Program-made: the position numbers and the translations under genes | In this document: positions 8,002-17,127 of the stretch, piece after piece | Layout: each line of letters starts with the position of its first letter | Numbering within the stretch: position 1 is the first letter of the stretch | Assembly (NCBI RefSeq): GCF_004010055.1 | Contig: NZ_RQVT01000048.1 | Span: 31,731-95,730, forward strand | Length of the DNA stretch: 64,000 nt | Reading direction: 5' to 3' | From: Psychroflexus aestuariivivens | GTDB taxonomy: Bacteria; Bacteroidota; Bacteroidia; Flavobacteriales; Flavobacteriaceae | Notes under the pieces: generated by a model | What the model was told of the DNA's origin: nothing | The model's database searches: none | The model's input: only the letters and a program-made list of their open reading frames with translations

Positions 8002-9654
8002 TTATTCCGCAGAATAAACTTCTTTTCCACCAATAAAAGTTTGCAAAACTTTAGTTTCAGGGACTTTATGAATATCTACATTCATAATATCTTGATCGAT
8101 AAAAATAAAATCTGCAAATTTACCAGGTTCTAAACTTCCTTTTTCATTGTCTTCAAAATTGGCATAAGCTGCCCAAATGGTCATTCCTCGTAAAGTTTCT
8201 TCTCTTGAAAGTGCATTTTCAGTATTGAAACCATTTTCAGGAAATTCTTCTAAATCTTGCCTTGCAACAGCAGCATAAAAAGTTAAAAACGGATTAACTT
8301 TTTCAATCGGGAAATCAGTGCCTAAAGCAATTTTTCCAGCCGCTTCCAATAGATTTTTGTAAGCATACGCATGTTTTATTCTATCTTTGCCCAAACGATC
8401 TTCGGCCCAATACATGTCGCTTGTTGCATGGGTTGGCTGTACGGATGGAATTATATTTTCACCATCGAAAAAACTGTAATCTGCTGCATCCATAACTTGT
8501 GCATGCTCCACGCGCCAACGTTTGTTAGATTTATTCTTCAACAAACTATCGTAGGTTTTTAAAACCACGTAATTTGCAGAATCTCCTATAGCATGTGTGT
8601 TCATCTGAAATTCAGATTTGCTAAGTTTAGTTGCAAGCGTTTTGAATTCATCCAGACCAATAACCATGCTTCCAAAATGATTGTCTTTGTCTGAATAAGG
8701 TGATTTCAATGCTGCGCCCCGAGAACCTAAAGCGCCATCTGCATAAACTTTTACAGATCTAACATTGAGTTTATCTGTTTTCAAAATACCTGAATCTAAA
8801 AATTGATTGATTTCAGATTCATTATTAGACAGCATCGCATAAATTCTGATTTTCATTTCATCAGATTGCTGCAAATCATTGATAAGGTGGATGACTTCAG
8901 CTTTCAATCCAGCATCTACTAAACTAGTAAGTCCGTAAGATAACGCCACTTTTTCAGCTGACTGAAGTGCTTCAGTTTGTGATTTTCTATCAGTTTCAGG
9001 AAAAGAATTTCTGATTTTAGACATCGGATTATCTATCAAAACTCCAGTAAGTTCACCTTCATTTTTCAGAATTTCACCGCCAAAAATTTCTGTATTTTCA
9101 TCGATTTTTGCAAGATCTAGAGCTGCTTGGTTAACTAACATAGCGTGTCCATCAATTCTGGTCAATGCAACAGGCGTTTCTGGAAATAAAACATCTAAAG
9201 TGTCTTTGGTAGGATATTCTTTGGTCGCCCAATCATTCTGATCCCAACCTCGACCAATTATGTAATCTATATTTGGATTATTCTTATAAAATTCAGTTAC
9301 TTTAGAAATAACATCATTGAAGCTTTGTGTCCCGTCTAAATCAACTCTGGTTAATTTTAGTCCAAGATTGTACAGATGCGCATGTGCATCAATAAGTCCA
9401 GGCAGCATCACTTTTCCTTCAGCATCGATAGTTTCAGAAGCTTCATAATTAGATTCTAATTCTTCTACTGAACCAACAGCAAGAATTTTATCGTCCTTAA
9501 TGGCTATAGCTTCAGCTGTACTGAAATCAGAATCTACAGTATAAATTTTAGCATTTAAAAATAGAGTATCGACTTTAACTTTGGATTGGGAACATGAAAC
9601 CAATGTTAAGGTGAAAAAGGATAAAATTAACGAACGCATGATTATACTATTCAT
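8002..9654 (-). CDS. Amidohydrolase, YtcJ-like lipoprotein
   Basis: 550 residues. A lipoprotein signal is visible (LILSFFTLTLVSCSQSK, Cys about residue 21), so the enzyme is probably anchored facing the periplasm. The mature part is a YtcJ-type metal-dependent hydrolase: DAEGKVMLPGLIDAHAHLYNLG (HxH metal site near residue 92), a YIIGRGWDQNDW segment characteristic of YtcJ, VKVYADGALGSRGAAL, NTHAIGDSAN, RWRVEHAQVM and LGTDFPIEKVNP (Asp ligand). The natural substrate of the family is mostly unknown (formamides and other amides reported). It follows the PiT-like gene with no gap, so the two form a transcription unit. Start may be the second Met (RSLILSF). Confidence 0.85.
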   Translation of the reverse strand: MNSIIMRSLILSFFTLTLVSCSQSKVKVDTLFLNAKIYTVDSDFSTAEAIAIKDDKILAVGSVEELESNYEASETIDAEGKVMLPGLIDAHAHLYNLGLKLTRVDLDGTQSFNDVISKVTEFYKNNPNIDYIIGRGWDQNDWATKEYPTKDTLDVLFPETPVALTRIDGHAMLVNQAALDLAKIDENTEIFGGEILKNEGELTGVLIDNPMSKIRNSFPETDRKSQTEALQSAEKVALSYGLTSLVDAGLKAEVIHLINDLQQSDEMKIRIYAMLSNNESEINQFLDSGILKTDKLNVRSVKVYADGALGSRGAALKSPYSDKDNHFGSMVIGLDEFKTLATKLSKSEFQMNTHAIGDSANYVVLKTYDSLLKNKSNKRWRVEHAQVMDAADYSFFDGENIIPSVQPTHATSDMYWAEDRLGKDRIKHAYAYKNLLEAAGKIALGTDFPIEKVNPFLTFYAAVARQDLEEFPENGFNTENALSREETLRGMTIWAAYANFEDNEKGSLEPGKFADFIFIDQDIMNVDIHKVPETKVLQTFIGGKEVYSAE

Positions 9655-10785
9655 TTAAAAAATATTAGATACCGAATTGTAAATTTCTTTTCTAATTGCA
9701 GGATTTCCTGCTGCAGCCAATGCGATAGATACTAAAAGTCCAATCATTGCATAAGCGAAATCTCGGCCAATCATACCTAAAGCTTTCTTCTTATGTTTGT
9801 TGCCTTTTTTCTTTCTAGATAAGCTAATAGCGATTTCTCGTCCACCTATAATTCCTAAGAAAACCCAAGTTGTACTCATTGGCACAGTAGAAATGAAAAG
9901 CTTATAAATCAGCAAAATCACGTAAGACAAGTCAATTAAAGTTGCTGCTCGAATGTCAGAAACTCTGGTTTTTTCGCTCACCACACCTTGAATTTTGTCT
10001 CCACGCAAATAGAATAACAAACCAAGACCAAAAAATATTGTCAATGCAAAAATACTAAACTGAAAAGGTGTTTGTTCTCGAGGAAGAAAGACAGCGATAT
10101 TAGCACCATCTTGCATAACCCAAGTCGCCCATAAACAGCCACTTACAACCCATTGAACCATCACCCAATATTGACTATGCTTTCTACTTTTGAAGTATTT
10201 CCGAATGGTTTTATAAGATAAATACCAAACTAAAAATGAAATTACAAAAGCTAAGATATAACCAGACCAACTTTTAAGAACTACAGAAGTAATACCTGAA
10301 GTATCAGCACTAAACACACTAAGAAGTAAGAAAGTGGTCGAGACTGGCATTCTCAATCTAGTTAAAATCAAAAGTACTAAAGGAGCAATAACCTGAAAAA
10401 ATGTAAACTTTTCAGGATGAGGATAATCTGTGGAACCGTCTGGATTAGTGAGGCGTTGATAAGTAACATCTCCATCGAAATAAAACCAACTAAAAGATAC
10501 TGTGGCTAAGAAAATTCCGCCAATAAACAACCATAAAACCCACCATTTTTTGGTTTTATTACTTTCTATAAAAGTTCCCAAAGATTGAATACTATCGTTG
10601 GCAACTGCTGCGTAGGCTGCAAAAAAGAAACCTATCCACATGGCTAGATTGGCATTTGTCGTAGAGGTTGCAGCAATTATAATTCCAACAACCACGATTC
10701 CTAAAAATGTCTTTTCTTCAGATAAGAAATCGAGAATATTTAAATATGGTCGACTTCGGTCGTAACGCTTAAACTTTTTGGCCAT
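9655..10785 (-). CDS. PiT-like (phosphate transporter family) membrane protein, divergent
   Basis: 376 residues, about ten hydrophobic segments. Two features recall inorganic phosphate (PiT) permeases: AAYAAVANDSIQSLGTFI near residue 58-75, comparable with the GANDVANA-type signature, and RLRMPVSTTFLLLSVFS near 143-160, comparable with the PVSTT signature of the second inverted repeat. The first signature is not the canonical one (VANDSIQS), so the ion transported is uncertain. A basic cytoplasmic tail (SRKKKGNKHKKKA) lies near 330-345. The downstream amidohydrolase starts immediately after the stop codon. I would call it a PiT-superfamily homologue rather than a proven phosphate transporter. 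Confidence 0.65.
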   Translation of the reverse strand: MAKKFKRYDRSRPYLNILDFLSEEKTFLGIVVVGIIIAATSTTNANLAMWIGFFFAAYAAVANDSIQSLGTFIESNKTKKWWVLWLFIGGIFLATVSFSWFYFDGDVTYQRLTNPDGSTDYPHPEKFTFFQVIAPLVLLILTRLRMPVSTTFLLLSVFSADTSGITSVVLKSWSGYILAFVISFLVWYLSYKTIRKYFKSRKHSQYWVMVQWVVSGCLWATWVMQDGANIAVFLPREQTPFQFSIFALTIFFGLGLLFYLRGDKIQGVVSEKTRVSDIRAATLIDLSYVILLIYKLFISTVPMSTTWVFLGIIGGREIAISLSRKKKGNKHKKKALGMIGRDFAYAMIGLLVSIALAAAGNPAIRKEIYNSVSNIF

Positions 10786-10877
10786 TTTATTTATTTAAAG
10801 CATAATAGAGTTTGACAAAACTACTTATTTTGAATGTTCTAATGTTTCTTTTTTGTTAAGAAAGTTAAAGATTTTTT

Positions 10878-12605
10878 TTACCAGTCAAATTGATAAATCA
10901 AACCACCCAAAACCTGAATCCCTTGAACATCAAAGTTTTGCCAGCGCTCATAAGAATTACCCAACAAATTATTCCCGTTAACAAATGCAGACAGTCGTTT
11001 GTTGATGGCATATTCGGCGCTCAAATTTAAATCTACAAAACTTTTTAGCGTCTTTACGTCTTCAGGAGATAAGAAAGCATTTCTTTCTCCAACAAAAAAT
11101 AAACTCCCGCCAAAACGCCATTTTTCAGTAAAATTATAATGACCAAAAGCTTTCAATTCTATATTTGGCAAATTCCAAGCTTCTGCCTCAAAATCTGTGC
11201 TGTAATTTGAATATTTCGCAAAAAGTCCTAAATCCAAATCCTCAATTTCATAATTTATTTCTCCAGAAAAACTAATTACATCGATGTCATCGTAAACAAC
11301 ACCAAAAGAATTACCGTTTTCGTAAGCTTCAATCTCTTGTGCAGTAAAAACTCTAGGATTATTTTTGAACAAGGCATAATTTTCTGTACTAGCGTAATTT
11401 ATTTGCGTGGAAAAGAACAAATTGTCAAGCAATTTTGTATTGAAACCTGCAAACGCATCAAACATATTATTGCTAGGCGCAACAAATAAAGTTGGTGAAA
11501 CAAAAGGATTGATTTCAGAAAAATTAGCATAAGTATTCTGCTCTAAACCACCGTCTACGCCAACAAAAACATTTTGTGCGCCATCGTTAAGTTTCAAATC
11601 TGCTCTCAAATCCGGATAAATGAAAAAATCTGATTCGCTGTTTTCAAGATCTGAATTATAAACCAATTCTGTTCCAATTTTTAGATTCAAATCCTCAATT
11701 TTAAAACTCATAAAAGGATTCAAACTCATCTGAAGATATTGGTAATTAATGCTATTTTCAGTATCATCAAATCTGTTTTCAAATTTTCCATTTAGAAAAT
11801 CTAATTTCAAATTTGCTTTCAAAAGTTGTTGTGCCAGTGGCAATTCAAACTGAGGTTGAATATCCAAACGCTGTTCAGCACTGCTAAAATCATCACTAAA
11901 ATTCTGAAATGACAAATCAACTTTATCCAAAATTCCATTGTAGAAATTGATACCACCTAATAATTTCAAACCTAAATATGTTTGTTGTGGATCAATTTCT
12001 GAAATCTGTGTATCAGAAAAATCATCAACATTAGGTAAACCATAATAATTATATTGTCTGTGTGAAATTTCAATTCCAGAATTCCATATAAAATTACGCT
12101 GTTCTGAAGTGAAATTCAGACCTAATTCAGAATCTGAAAAATGATCGTCCAAAACTACATCTTCAATACCGCCTTGGGAAGACAAATGCGACAATGAAAT
12201 ATCTAAATTCTTACCGCGATCAATATTCAACTGGCCAAAAAATTCAGCTAAAATAGTGGTGTAATTTCCAAAGCCAACTTTTGCATAATTGTTGAAATAT
12301 CTAGGCCTTTGGGTACGTTTGACCCCAGAAGCTTGGCCTTTTGCAGGAGTAAATGTAGATGCCACTGGGACATCGACAAATTCGTATTCCAAACTTTTTC
12401 GTTGTTGTGAAATTGTGTCTTTAAGGCTAGGATTTTGTTTAATTTTGAAGGCGTCATTCACCGTTGGTGAATATTGTTTCACAATAATCATCCGATCGGA
12501 TTTGATGGTATCGTTTTGACCAATTAGAAATTGACAACTCAAAAAAACAAGACTAAGCAAGCATAATTTTGAAATAACTTTCATGGGTTTCCTAGTTAAA
12601 TTCAC
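10878..12605 (-). CDS. Plug-less TonB-dependent-receptor-like outer membrane beta-barrel protein
   Basis: 575 residues with a signal peptide (ISKLCLLSLVFLSCQFLIGQN) and a mature chain of alternating hydrophobic/aromatic beta-strands ending in an aromatic C-terminus (GGLIYQFDW), as in outer-membrane barrels. The last third resembles the C-terminal strands of TonB-dependent receptors (LNLSAEYAINKRLSAFVNGNNLLGNSYERW). No TonB plug domain or carboxypeptidase-like repeat precedes it; only about 80 residues of proline-rich sequence follow the signal peptide. The ATG at 12605 is in a MNLTRKPMKVIS context; the second Met (12584) is an equally good start. Ligand unknown; no partner lipoprotein is adjacent. 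Confidence 0.65.
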   Translation of the reverse strand: MNLTRKPMKVISKLCLLSLVFLSCQFLIGQNDTIKSDRMIIVKQYSPTVNDAFKIKQNPSLKDTISQQRKSLEYEFVDVPVASTFTPAKGQASGVKRTQRPRYFNNYAKVGFGNYTTILAEFFGQLNIDRGKNLDISLSHLSSQGGIEDVVLDDHFSDSELGLNFTSEQRNFIWNSGIEISHRQYNYYGLPNVDDFSDTQISEIDPQQTYLGLKLLGGINFYNGILDKVDLSFQNFSDDFSSAEQRLDIQPQFELPLAQQLLKANLKLDFLNGKFENRFDDTENSINYQYLQMSLNPFMSFKIEDLNLKIGTELVYNSDLENSESDFFIYPDLRADLKLNDGAQNVFVGVDGGLEQNTYANFSEINPFVSPTLFVAPSNNMFDAFAGFNTKLLDNLFFSTQINYASTENYALFKNNPRVFTAQEIEAYENGNSFGVVYDDIDVISFSGEINYEIEDLDLGLFAKYSNYSTDFEAEAWNLPNIELKAFGHYNFTEKWRFGGSLFFVGERNAFLSPEDVKTLKSFVDLNLSAEYAINKRLSAFVNGNNLLGNSYERWQNFDVQGIQVLGGLIYQFDW

Positions 12606-12699
12606 TTTTACAAATAAAGCAATCTTTTGATTAATAAATAACTCTTAAAGCACTTATTTTATTTCATTGAAAAGCATATTTTTAAACAAAATACGCTTT

Positions 12700-14082
12700 A
12701 TGACAACTGAAGAAATCTCTCAAAAACTAAAAGCACAAGATGAATTTTTTAAATCCAAGCAACTTGATGATTTAGATTTCAGAATTGAAAAGTTGAAAGC
12801 TTTAAAAAGTGAAATGAAAACTCAGGAAAAAGCCATAATTGAAGCCATTTACAAAGATTTCAGAAAACCAGAATTTGAAGTTTTGAGCAACGAATTGTTT
12901 GTGATTTACAAAGAATTGAATCTTTTTATCAGATGTTTAAAATCTTGGCAAAAACCAAAAAGCGTTTCTTCAGCTTGGCTAAATTTTCCTTCTAAGGATA
13001 AAATTTACCGTGTGGCTTGGGGCAAAGTATTAGTTATTGCGCCATGGAATTACCCGTTCCAATTATCAATTACACCACTTATTGGCGCAATAGCTTGTGG
13101 AAACACCGTTGTATTGAAACCGTCCGAATATGCGCCAAATACAGCCGATATTTTAGAAAAAATAATTGAAAATGTGTTTGATCACAAACATGCTTTGGTT
13201 TGTCAAGGTGCGGTAGAAACTTCAAAAAACTTGTTGAATCAGAAATGGGATTATGTTTTTTTTACAGGAAGTGTGCCAGTTGGTAGAATTGTTTCTCAAG
13301 CTATCGCCGAAAACATGACACCTCACACTTTGGAACTTGGCGGAAAAAATCCATGTATAGTAGATGAAACTGCAAATTTAGAAGTAGCTGCAAAACGCAT
13401 TTGCTGGGGAAAGTTCCTCAACGCTGGACAAACATGTATTGCACCAGATTATTTGTTGATTCACAGTAGTTTAAAAACTGAGTTTGTAAAAAAATTAATC
13501 GACACGCTTAAAACTTTTTATCAATCAAATTTTGAAAATAATCCCGATTATGCTGGCATTATCAGCCAAAAACATTTTGATAGATTGGTGGAATTTCTGA
13601 AAAATGAAAAATTGATTTTTGGTGGTGAATCCAATGCTGAATTGCTCCACATCTCCCCTACTTTAGTCGATGCACCAGATTTTGATTCCAAAATAATGGA
13701 GGAAGAAATTTTTGGACCAATCTTACCAATTTACACATATGAAAATTTTGAGGAGATGTCAGAAATCATAAAACGTTTTGACAAACCACTTTCTTTGTAT
13801 GTTTTCAGTACAAATAAGTCAAATATTGAAAAAGTAAATCACGAATTTGATTTTGGTGGCGGAGTGATTAACGATTGTATTGTGCATTTTGTGAATGACA
13901 AACTACCCTTTGGTGGCGTTGGTTCAAGTGGACTTGGCAATTATCATGGCAAACATTCTTTTGAAACCTTTACACGACAAAAGTCTATTGTCCATCGGAA
14001 AAACTGGCTTGATATTCCTGTAAAATATCCACCTTATAACCAAGTCAAATTATTCAAAAAATTCATGAATTTTTTTCGATGA
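12700..14082 (+). CDS. Aldehyde dehydrogenase
   Basis: About 460 residues from the ATG at 12700; a TTG at 12667 would add 11 residues that look unconserved. Class 3-like ALDH of about 460 residues: APWNYPFQLSITPLIGAIACGN, FFTGSVPVGRIV (NAD-binding), LELGGKNPCIV with the general-base Glu about residue 212, and FLNAGQTCIAPDYLL with the nucleophilic Cys about residue 246; C-terminal PFGGVGSSGLGNYHGKHSFETF. It oxidises aldehydes to acids, and this short subgroup often handles medium- or long-chain fatty aldehydes and aromatic aldehydes. Its final 20 bp overlap the converging pxpC gene. Confidence 0.9.
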   Translation: MTTEEISQKLKAQDEFFKSKQLDDLDFRIEKLKALKSEMKTQEKAIIEAIYKDFRKPEFEVLSNELFVIYKELNLFIRCLKSWQKPKSVSSAWLNFPSKDKIYRVAWGKVLVIAPWNYPFQLSITPLIGAIACGNTVVLKPSEYAPNTADILEKIIENVFDHKHALVCQGAVETSKNLLNQKWDYVFFTGSVPVGRIVSQAIAENMTPHTLELGGKNPCIVDETANLEVAAKRICWGKFLNAGQTCIAPDYLLIHSSLKTEFVKKLIDTLKTFYQSNFENNPDYAGIISQKHFDRLVEFLKNEKLIFGGESNAELLHISPTLVDAPDFDSKIMEEEIFGPILPIYTYENFEEMSEIIKRFDKPLSLYVFSTNKSNIEKVNHEFDFGGGVINDCIVHFVNDKLPFGGVGSSGLGNYHGKHSFETFTRQKSIVHRKNWLDIPVKYPPYNQVKLFKKFMNFFR

Positions 14083-14914
14083 TTTGAAATTTCATTTTGC
14101 TTTTCACACTTTTTTGACTCAATAGATTTATTGAATTTTCAGTCAGCTGAAGTATTCTGGGATAACCACCAGTAACTTGCGCATCCCGCATCAAAACAAT
14201 AAGTTTGCCCTGAGGTGTAAATTGAATTGTGCCAGGCAAAACAGGACCAGTAATAATCTCATCCAACTCATTATCCAATCTTTCCTGAATTTGATATGCC
14301 ATTCTATTTGTATTCTTAGATAATGAAAATTCAGCATTTTTTAGTTGATATTTTAAGGTTTTGCTCAACTTATGGAATTCCGCACCTGGAAAAGCTTCAA
14401 GTATTTGAGAATTATAATCCAATTCATGCTTAACTTCAGGATTTTTCTGAAATTCATCTTCAAATTCTTCATAATCTAAAACATCACCTTTGCTGAAGTT
14501 AGCCTTTGTTAGCGGATTATAAAAACTTTGGCTTCCAAAAACAGATTTTGATTTGAAACCATTTTTCACAGCAAGATAAGCCCAAACACTAGAGTTCAAA
14601 TGTTTTATTTTCAAAATATCATTAGGCTTCACATCAATAGGTACGAAAGTTTGTATTGGACTATCATTCAAAAAAACATCGGCATCAATTGCAGAAACAG
14701 TCACCAGAGTCGGGAGATTGAATTCAACTTCTAAACCTTGCTGAAAAAATTCAATTACTGCTGAATTTTCTGGATTTCCTAACACCGAATTAGCCAAACC
14801 AACTAGATTACGATCCATCACACCCGAAATTGGGACACCAAAAGACATGGCTTCTGTACGTCCAAAGTCTTGCAGTGATGAGAAAAACCCAGGTTTCAAT
14901 ATTTTTAAACTCAT
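14063..14914 (-). CDS. pxpC: 5-oxoprolinase subunit PxpC (biotin-dependent carboxyltransferase-like)
   Basis: 283 residues of the KipA/PxpC (carboxyltransferase domain, subdomain A and B) family. Typical motifs: LKILKPGFFSSLQDFGR at the N-terminus, GVPISGVMDRNLVGLAN and a C-terminal segment ITGPVLPGTIQFTPQGKLIV followed by MRDAQVTGGYPRI. With PxpA and PxpB it forms the ATP-dependent 5-oxoprolinase that opens pyroglutamate to glutamate. Last gene of the pxpABC unit; its ATG overlaps the pxpB stop by 4 bp (ATGA), showing translational coupling. Older names are UreA-carboxylase-like or KipA. Confidence 0.9.
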   Translation of the reverse strand: MSLKILKPGFFSSLQDFGRTEAMSFGVPISGVMDRNLVGLANSVLGNPENSAVIEFFQQGLEVEFNLPTLVTVSAIDADVFLNDSPIQTFVPIDVKPNDILKIKHLNSSVWAYLAVKNGFKSKSVFGSQSFYNPLTKANFSKGDVLDYEEFEDEFQKNPEVKHELDYNSQILEAFPGAEFHKLSKTLKYQLKNAEFSLSKNTNRMAYQIQERLDNELDEIITGPVLPGTIQFTPQGKLIVLMRDAQVTGGYPRILQLTENSINLLSQKSVKSKMKFQIIEKNS

Positions 14915-15633
14915 AATTTTATTGACTTTAATTCGTAATCCTGTAAGTTATTTTCAATGTGTTGAAATTCTGATTTTGAAATAGGCATAAATTTCAAAAA
15001 CTGACCAGAATTCAACAAAGTCTTCGATTCACTTTTCGAAAAATCAAATAAAGGAATTGGAGTTTGTCCAATAATTTGCCAACCGCCAGGAGACGATATC
15101 GGATAGATGCCAGTTTGCTCCCCACCGATACCAACAGCACCTGCATTAATATTGGATCTTGGCTGTGATTTTCGTCTAGAAAATAGCTTTGAATTTAATC
15201 CGCCTAAATACGGGAATCCAGGTAAAAAACCAATGAAATAAACTAAATATTTTGGTTCAGAATGCAATTTGATAATTTCAGAAGTTTCTAAAGATTTTAA
15301 ACTAGAAATTTCTTGAAGATCAATACCGAATTCTTCGTCATAACAGACAGGTATTTCAAGGACAGAATTAGATATTTCATCTTTTAGTTTTGCCGCTTCT
15401 AACAGTTTTAAAATTTCATTTTTTTTGTCATAAAATTTATTTATAGTAAATCTATAAATAATTAACAATGAATTGTATGTGTTAATTATTTGAAGTATTT
15501 GTTTAGGTTCCTTTTCTAATAATACATTTTTAAAAGACAATAAATTATTGAGCAATTTTTGATTGATTTCGGTATCAAATTGAATCAAAATTGAGTGTTC
15601 ATTATATTGAATAAAAGTTGCAGTATTCAGCAT
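14911..15633 (-). CDS. pxpB: 5-oxoprolinase subunit PxpB
   Basis: 240 residues of the KipI/PxpB family (carboxyltransferase domain, subdomain C and D). The conserved core is seen near residues 130-215: FIGFLPGFPYLGGLNSKLF, RSNINAGAVGIGGEQTGIYP and SPGGWQIIGQTPIPLFD. An N-terminal about 90-residue domain (YNEHSILIQFD…) precedes it, as is usual. It lies between pxpA (5 bp gap) and pxpC (4 bp overlap), so the three subunits are made from one message. The Bacillus homologue KipI inhibits a sporulation kinase, but in this context 5-oxoprolinase function is the better call. Confidence 0.9.
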   Translation of the reverse strand: MLNTATFIQYNEHSILIQFDTEINQKLLNNLLSFKNVLLEKEPKQILQIINTYNSLLIIYRFTINKFYDKKNEILKLLEAAKLKDEISNSVLEIPVCYDEEFGIDLQEISSLKSLETSEIIKLHSEPKYLVYFIGFLPGFPYLGGLNSKLFSRRKSQPRSNINAGAVGIGGEQTGIYPISSPGGWQIIGQTPIPLFDFSKSESKTLLNSGQFLKFMPISKSEFQHIENNLQDYELKSIKL

Positions 15634-15638
15634 TTGAA

Positions 15639-16370
15639 TTAACGTATTTTAATGTGATTATCATTTAAAAATTTGATTAAATATTTCAGAATTTCAATTG
15701 AATTTGGTGTGTCACTGTGCAAACAAATAGTATCAAATTTTTGAGAAATTCTTTTATTATTTATGGTTTTAATTTCATTCAACTGAATCATTTTTTGAAC
15801 TCGCTTAGCAATGATTTCCTTATCAGTTATAACGGCAAAATTTTGTGTTCTCGACACCAAACTTAAGTCGGGATTATAATTTCGATCTGCAAAACCTTCT
15901 TTCCAAAATTGAATATTTTTATCTTTAAAAATGGATATTTCTGAATTTGGCGGCACAAAAACGACTAACTTTTTGTTGCGTTCTTTAACAACTTCAAAAA
16001 CAATTTTAGAAATATCACTATTCGATTTTAAGTCATTATATAGTGCACCATGTGGTTTCACATGATGCAGCTCCGCTCCTACTTCATTGCAAGCCTTTTC
16101 AACCAAGTTAATTTGTTGGTGTAAATGATTTTTAAGCTCTGAAAAAGATATTTTTAAAGATTTTCTACCGAAATTTTCAAAATCAGGATACGATGGATGC
16201 GCACCTATTTTAGTACTGTTCGTTTTAGCTAAACGGACAGCTTTCAATACTGTATCATAATTTCCAAAATGTCCACCACAAGCAATATTACAAGATGATA
16301 CAAGCGGAAAAATTTGCGCATCAAAATTACCACCTTCAGCTAAATCACAATTTAAATCTACAGAATTCAA
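15639..16370 (-). CDS. pxpA: 5-oxoprolinase subunit PxpA (LamB/YcsF family)
   Basis: 243 residues. Begins with the family signature VDLNCDLAEGGN, followed by SSCNIACGGHFGN, IGAHPSYPDFENFGR, HVKPHGALYNDL and a C-terminal ICLHSDTPNSIEILKYL. PxpA is the TIM-barrel-like subunit that acts on pyroglutamate. First gene of the pxpABC unit on the - strand; the promoter must lie in 16371-16560, which it shares with the divergent barrel protein gene. The glycine-rich EGF/AFG step commonly seen after LAEG is shortened here (LAEGGNFDAQIF), a minor variation. Confidence 0.92.
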   Translation of the reverse strand: MNSVDLNCDLAEGGNFDAQIFPLVSSCNIACGGHFGNYDTVLKAVRLAKTNSTKIGAHPSYPDFENFGRKSLKISFSELKNHLHQQINLVEKACNEVGAELHHVKPHGALYNDLKSNSDISKIVFEVVKERNKKLVVFVPPNSEISIFKDKNIQFWKEGFADRNYNPDLSLVSRTQNFAVITDKEIIAKRVQKMIQLNEIKTINNKRISQKFDTICLHSDTPNSIEILKYLIKFLNDNHIKIR

Positions 16371-16560
16371 AACTTTTTGGATAAATATAGTAAATCATAA
16401 GCGTTTAGTAAAAAGCCTCAAATCTTCATTAATTAGCACAAACCTTAACTATATGATATTTAAGGTGTTAAAATTAACATATTAAATTAATTATGAGTAA
16501 ATTTTTTAAATTTTAAAAATTTTGCTACATTAGTAAACTAATCTTAAAAATTATACAATT

Positions 16561-17055
16561 ATGAAAAGAGTTATTTTAACAGCAGCAGTAATGTTATTTG
16601 CCTTTCAATTTAGTATGGCTCAAGATGAAAAAATCACAGTAGGTGCACATTTTGGTATTCCTGCTGCAGGAGATGCGACTGATCTAACAACGTCAAATGT
16701 TGGCTTTGATGCTTCCTTTTATTTTGCAAATGATATTATCGAAGGTTTAGACCTAGGTTTAAGTTCAGGATACACTGTATTTTTCGGTGATGAAATTGAA
16801 GGTGTTGGAGAACTTGACGATTTTTCATTTATTCCAATTGCGGCTTCTGCTAGATATAGTTTTAATCAAAACTTCTTTGCAGTAGCAGACCTCGGTTATG
16901 CGGTTGGCGTTAGCGATGATACTGAAGGTGGATTTTATTACCAACCAAAATTTGGTTATATGTTTGGAAGCGTTGAGATATCCGCTTTCTACAAAGTATT
17001 TGAAGATGAATCTACACTTGGTTCTTTAGGAGTTGGTCTTGGTTACAGATTCTAA
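16561..17055 (+). CDS. Small outer-membrane beta-barrel protein (porin/OmpW-like)
   Basis: 164 residues. Cleavable signal peptide about residues 1-20 (ILTAAVMLFAFQFSMAQ, cleavage before DEK), then about eight amphipathic beta-strands (VGAHFGIPAAGD…, FDASFYFAN, GLDLGLSSGYTVFFG, SFIPIAASARYSF, FFAVADLGYAVGV, GFYYQPKFGYMFG, VEISAFYKVF, LGSLGVGLGYRF) ending in aromatic F. This is the size and shape of an eight-stranded OmpA-membrane-domain-like barrel. Very acidic loops (DDTEGG, GDEIEGVGELDD) are consistent with a marine or halotolerant host. A rho-independent terminator follows at 17080. No specific function can be read. Confidence 0.75.
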   Translation: MKRVILTAAVMLFAFQFSMAQDEKITVGAHFGIPAAGDATDLTTSNVGFDASFYFANDIIEGLDLGLSSGYTVFFGDEIEGVGELDDFSFIPIAASARYSFNQNFFAVADLGYAVGVSDDTEGGFYYQPKFGYMFGSVEISAFYKVFEDESTLGSLGVGLGYRF

Positions 17056-17079
17056 ATTGAAGAATCTTTTTTAAATATA

Positions 17080-17111
17080 AAAGCCTGCATTTAAAATGTA
17101 GGCTTTTTTTA
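17080..17111 (+). terminator. Rho-independent terminator after the barrel gene
   Basis: Inverted repeat AAGCCTGCATT / AATGTAGGCTT (one G-T wobble) around a short AA loop, followed by a run of seven T. It lies 25 bp downstream of the stop codon at 17055 and 17 bp before the converging comM stop. Confidence 0.85.
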
Positions 17112-17127
17112 GTTTTGTACTTTACGC

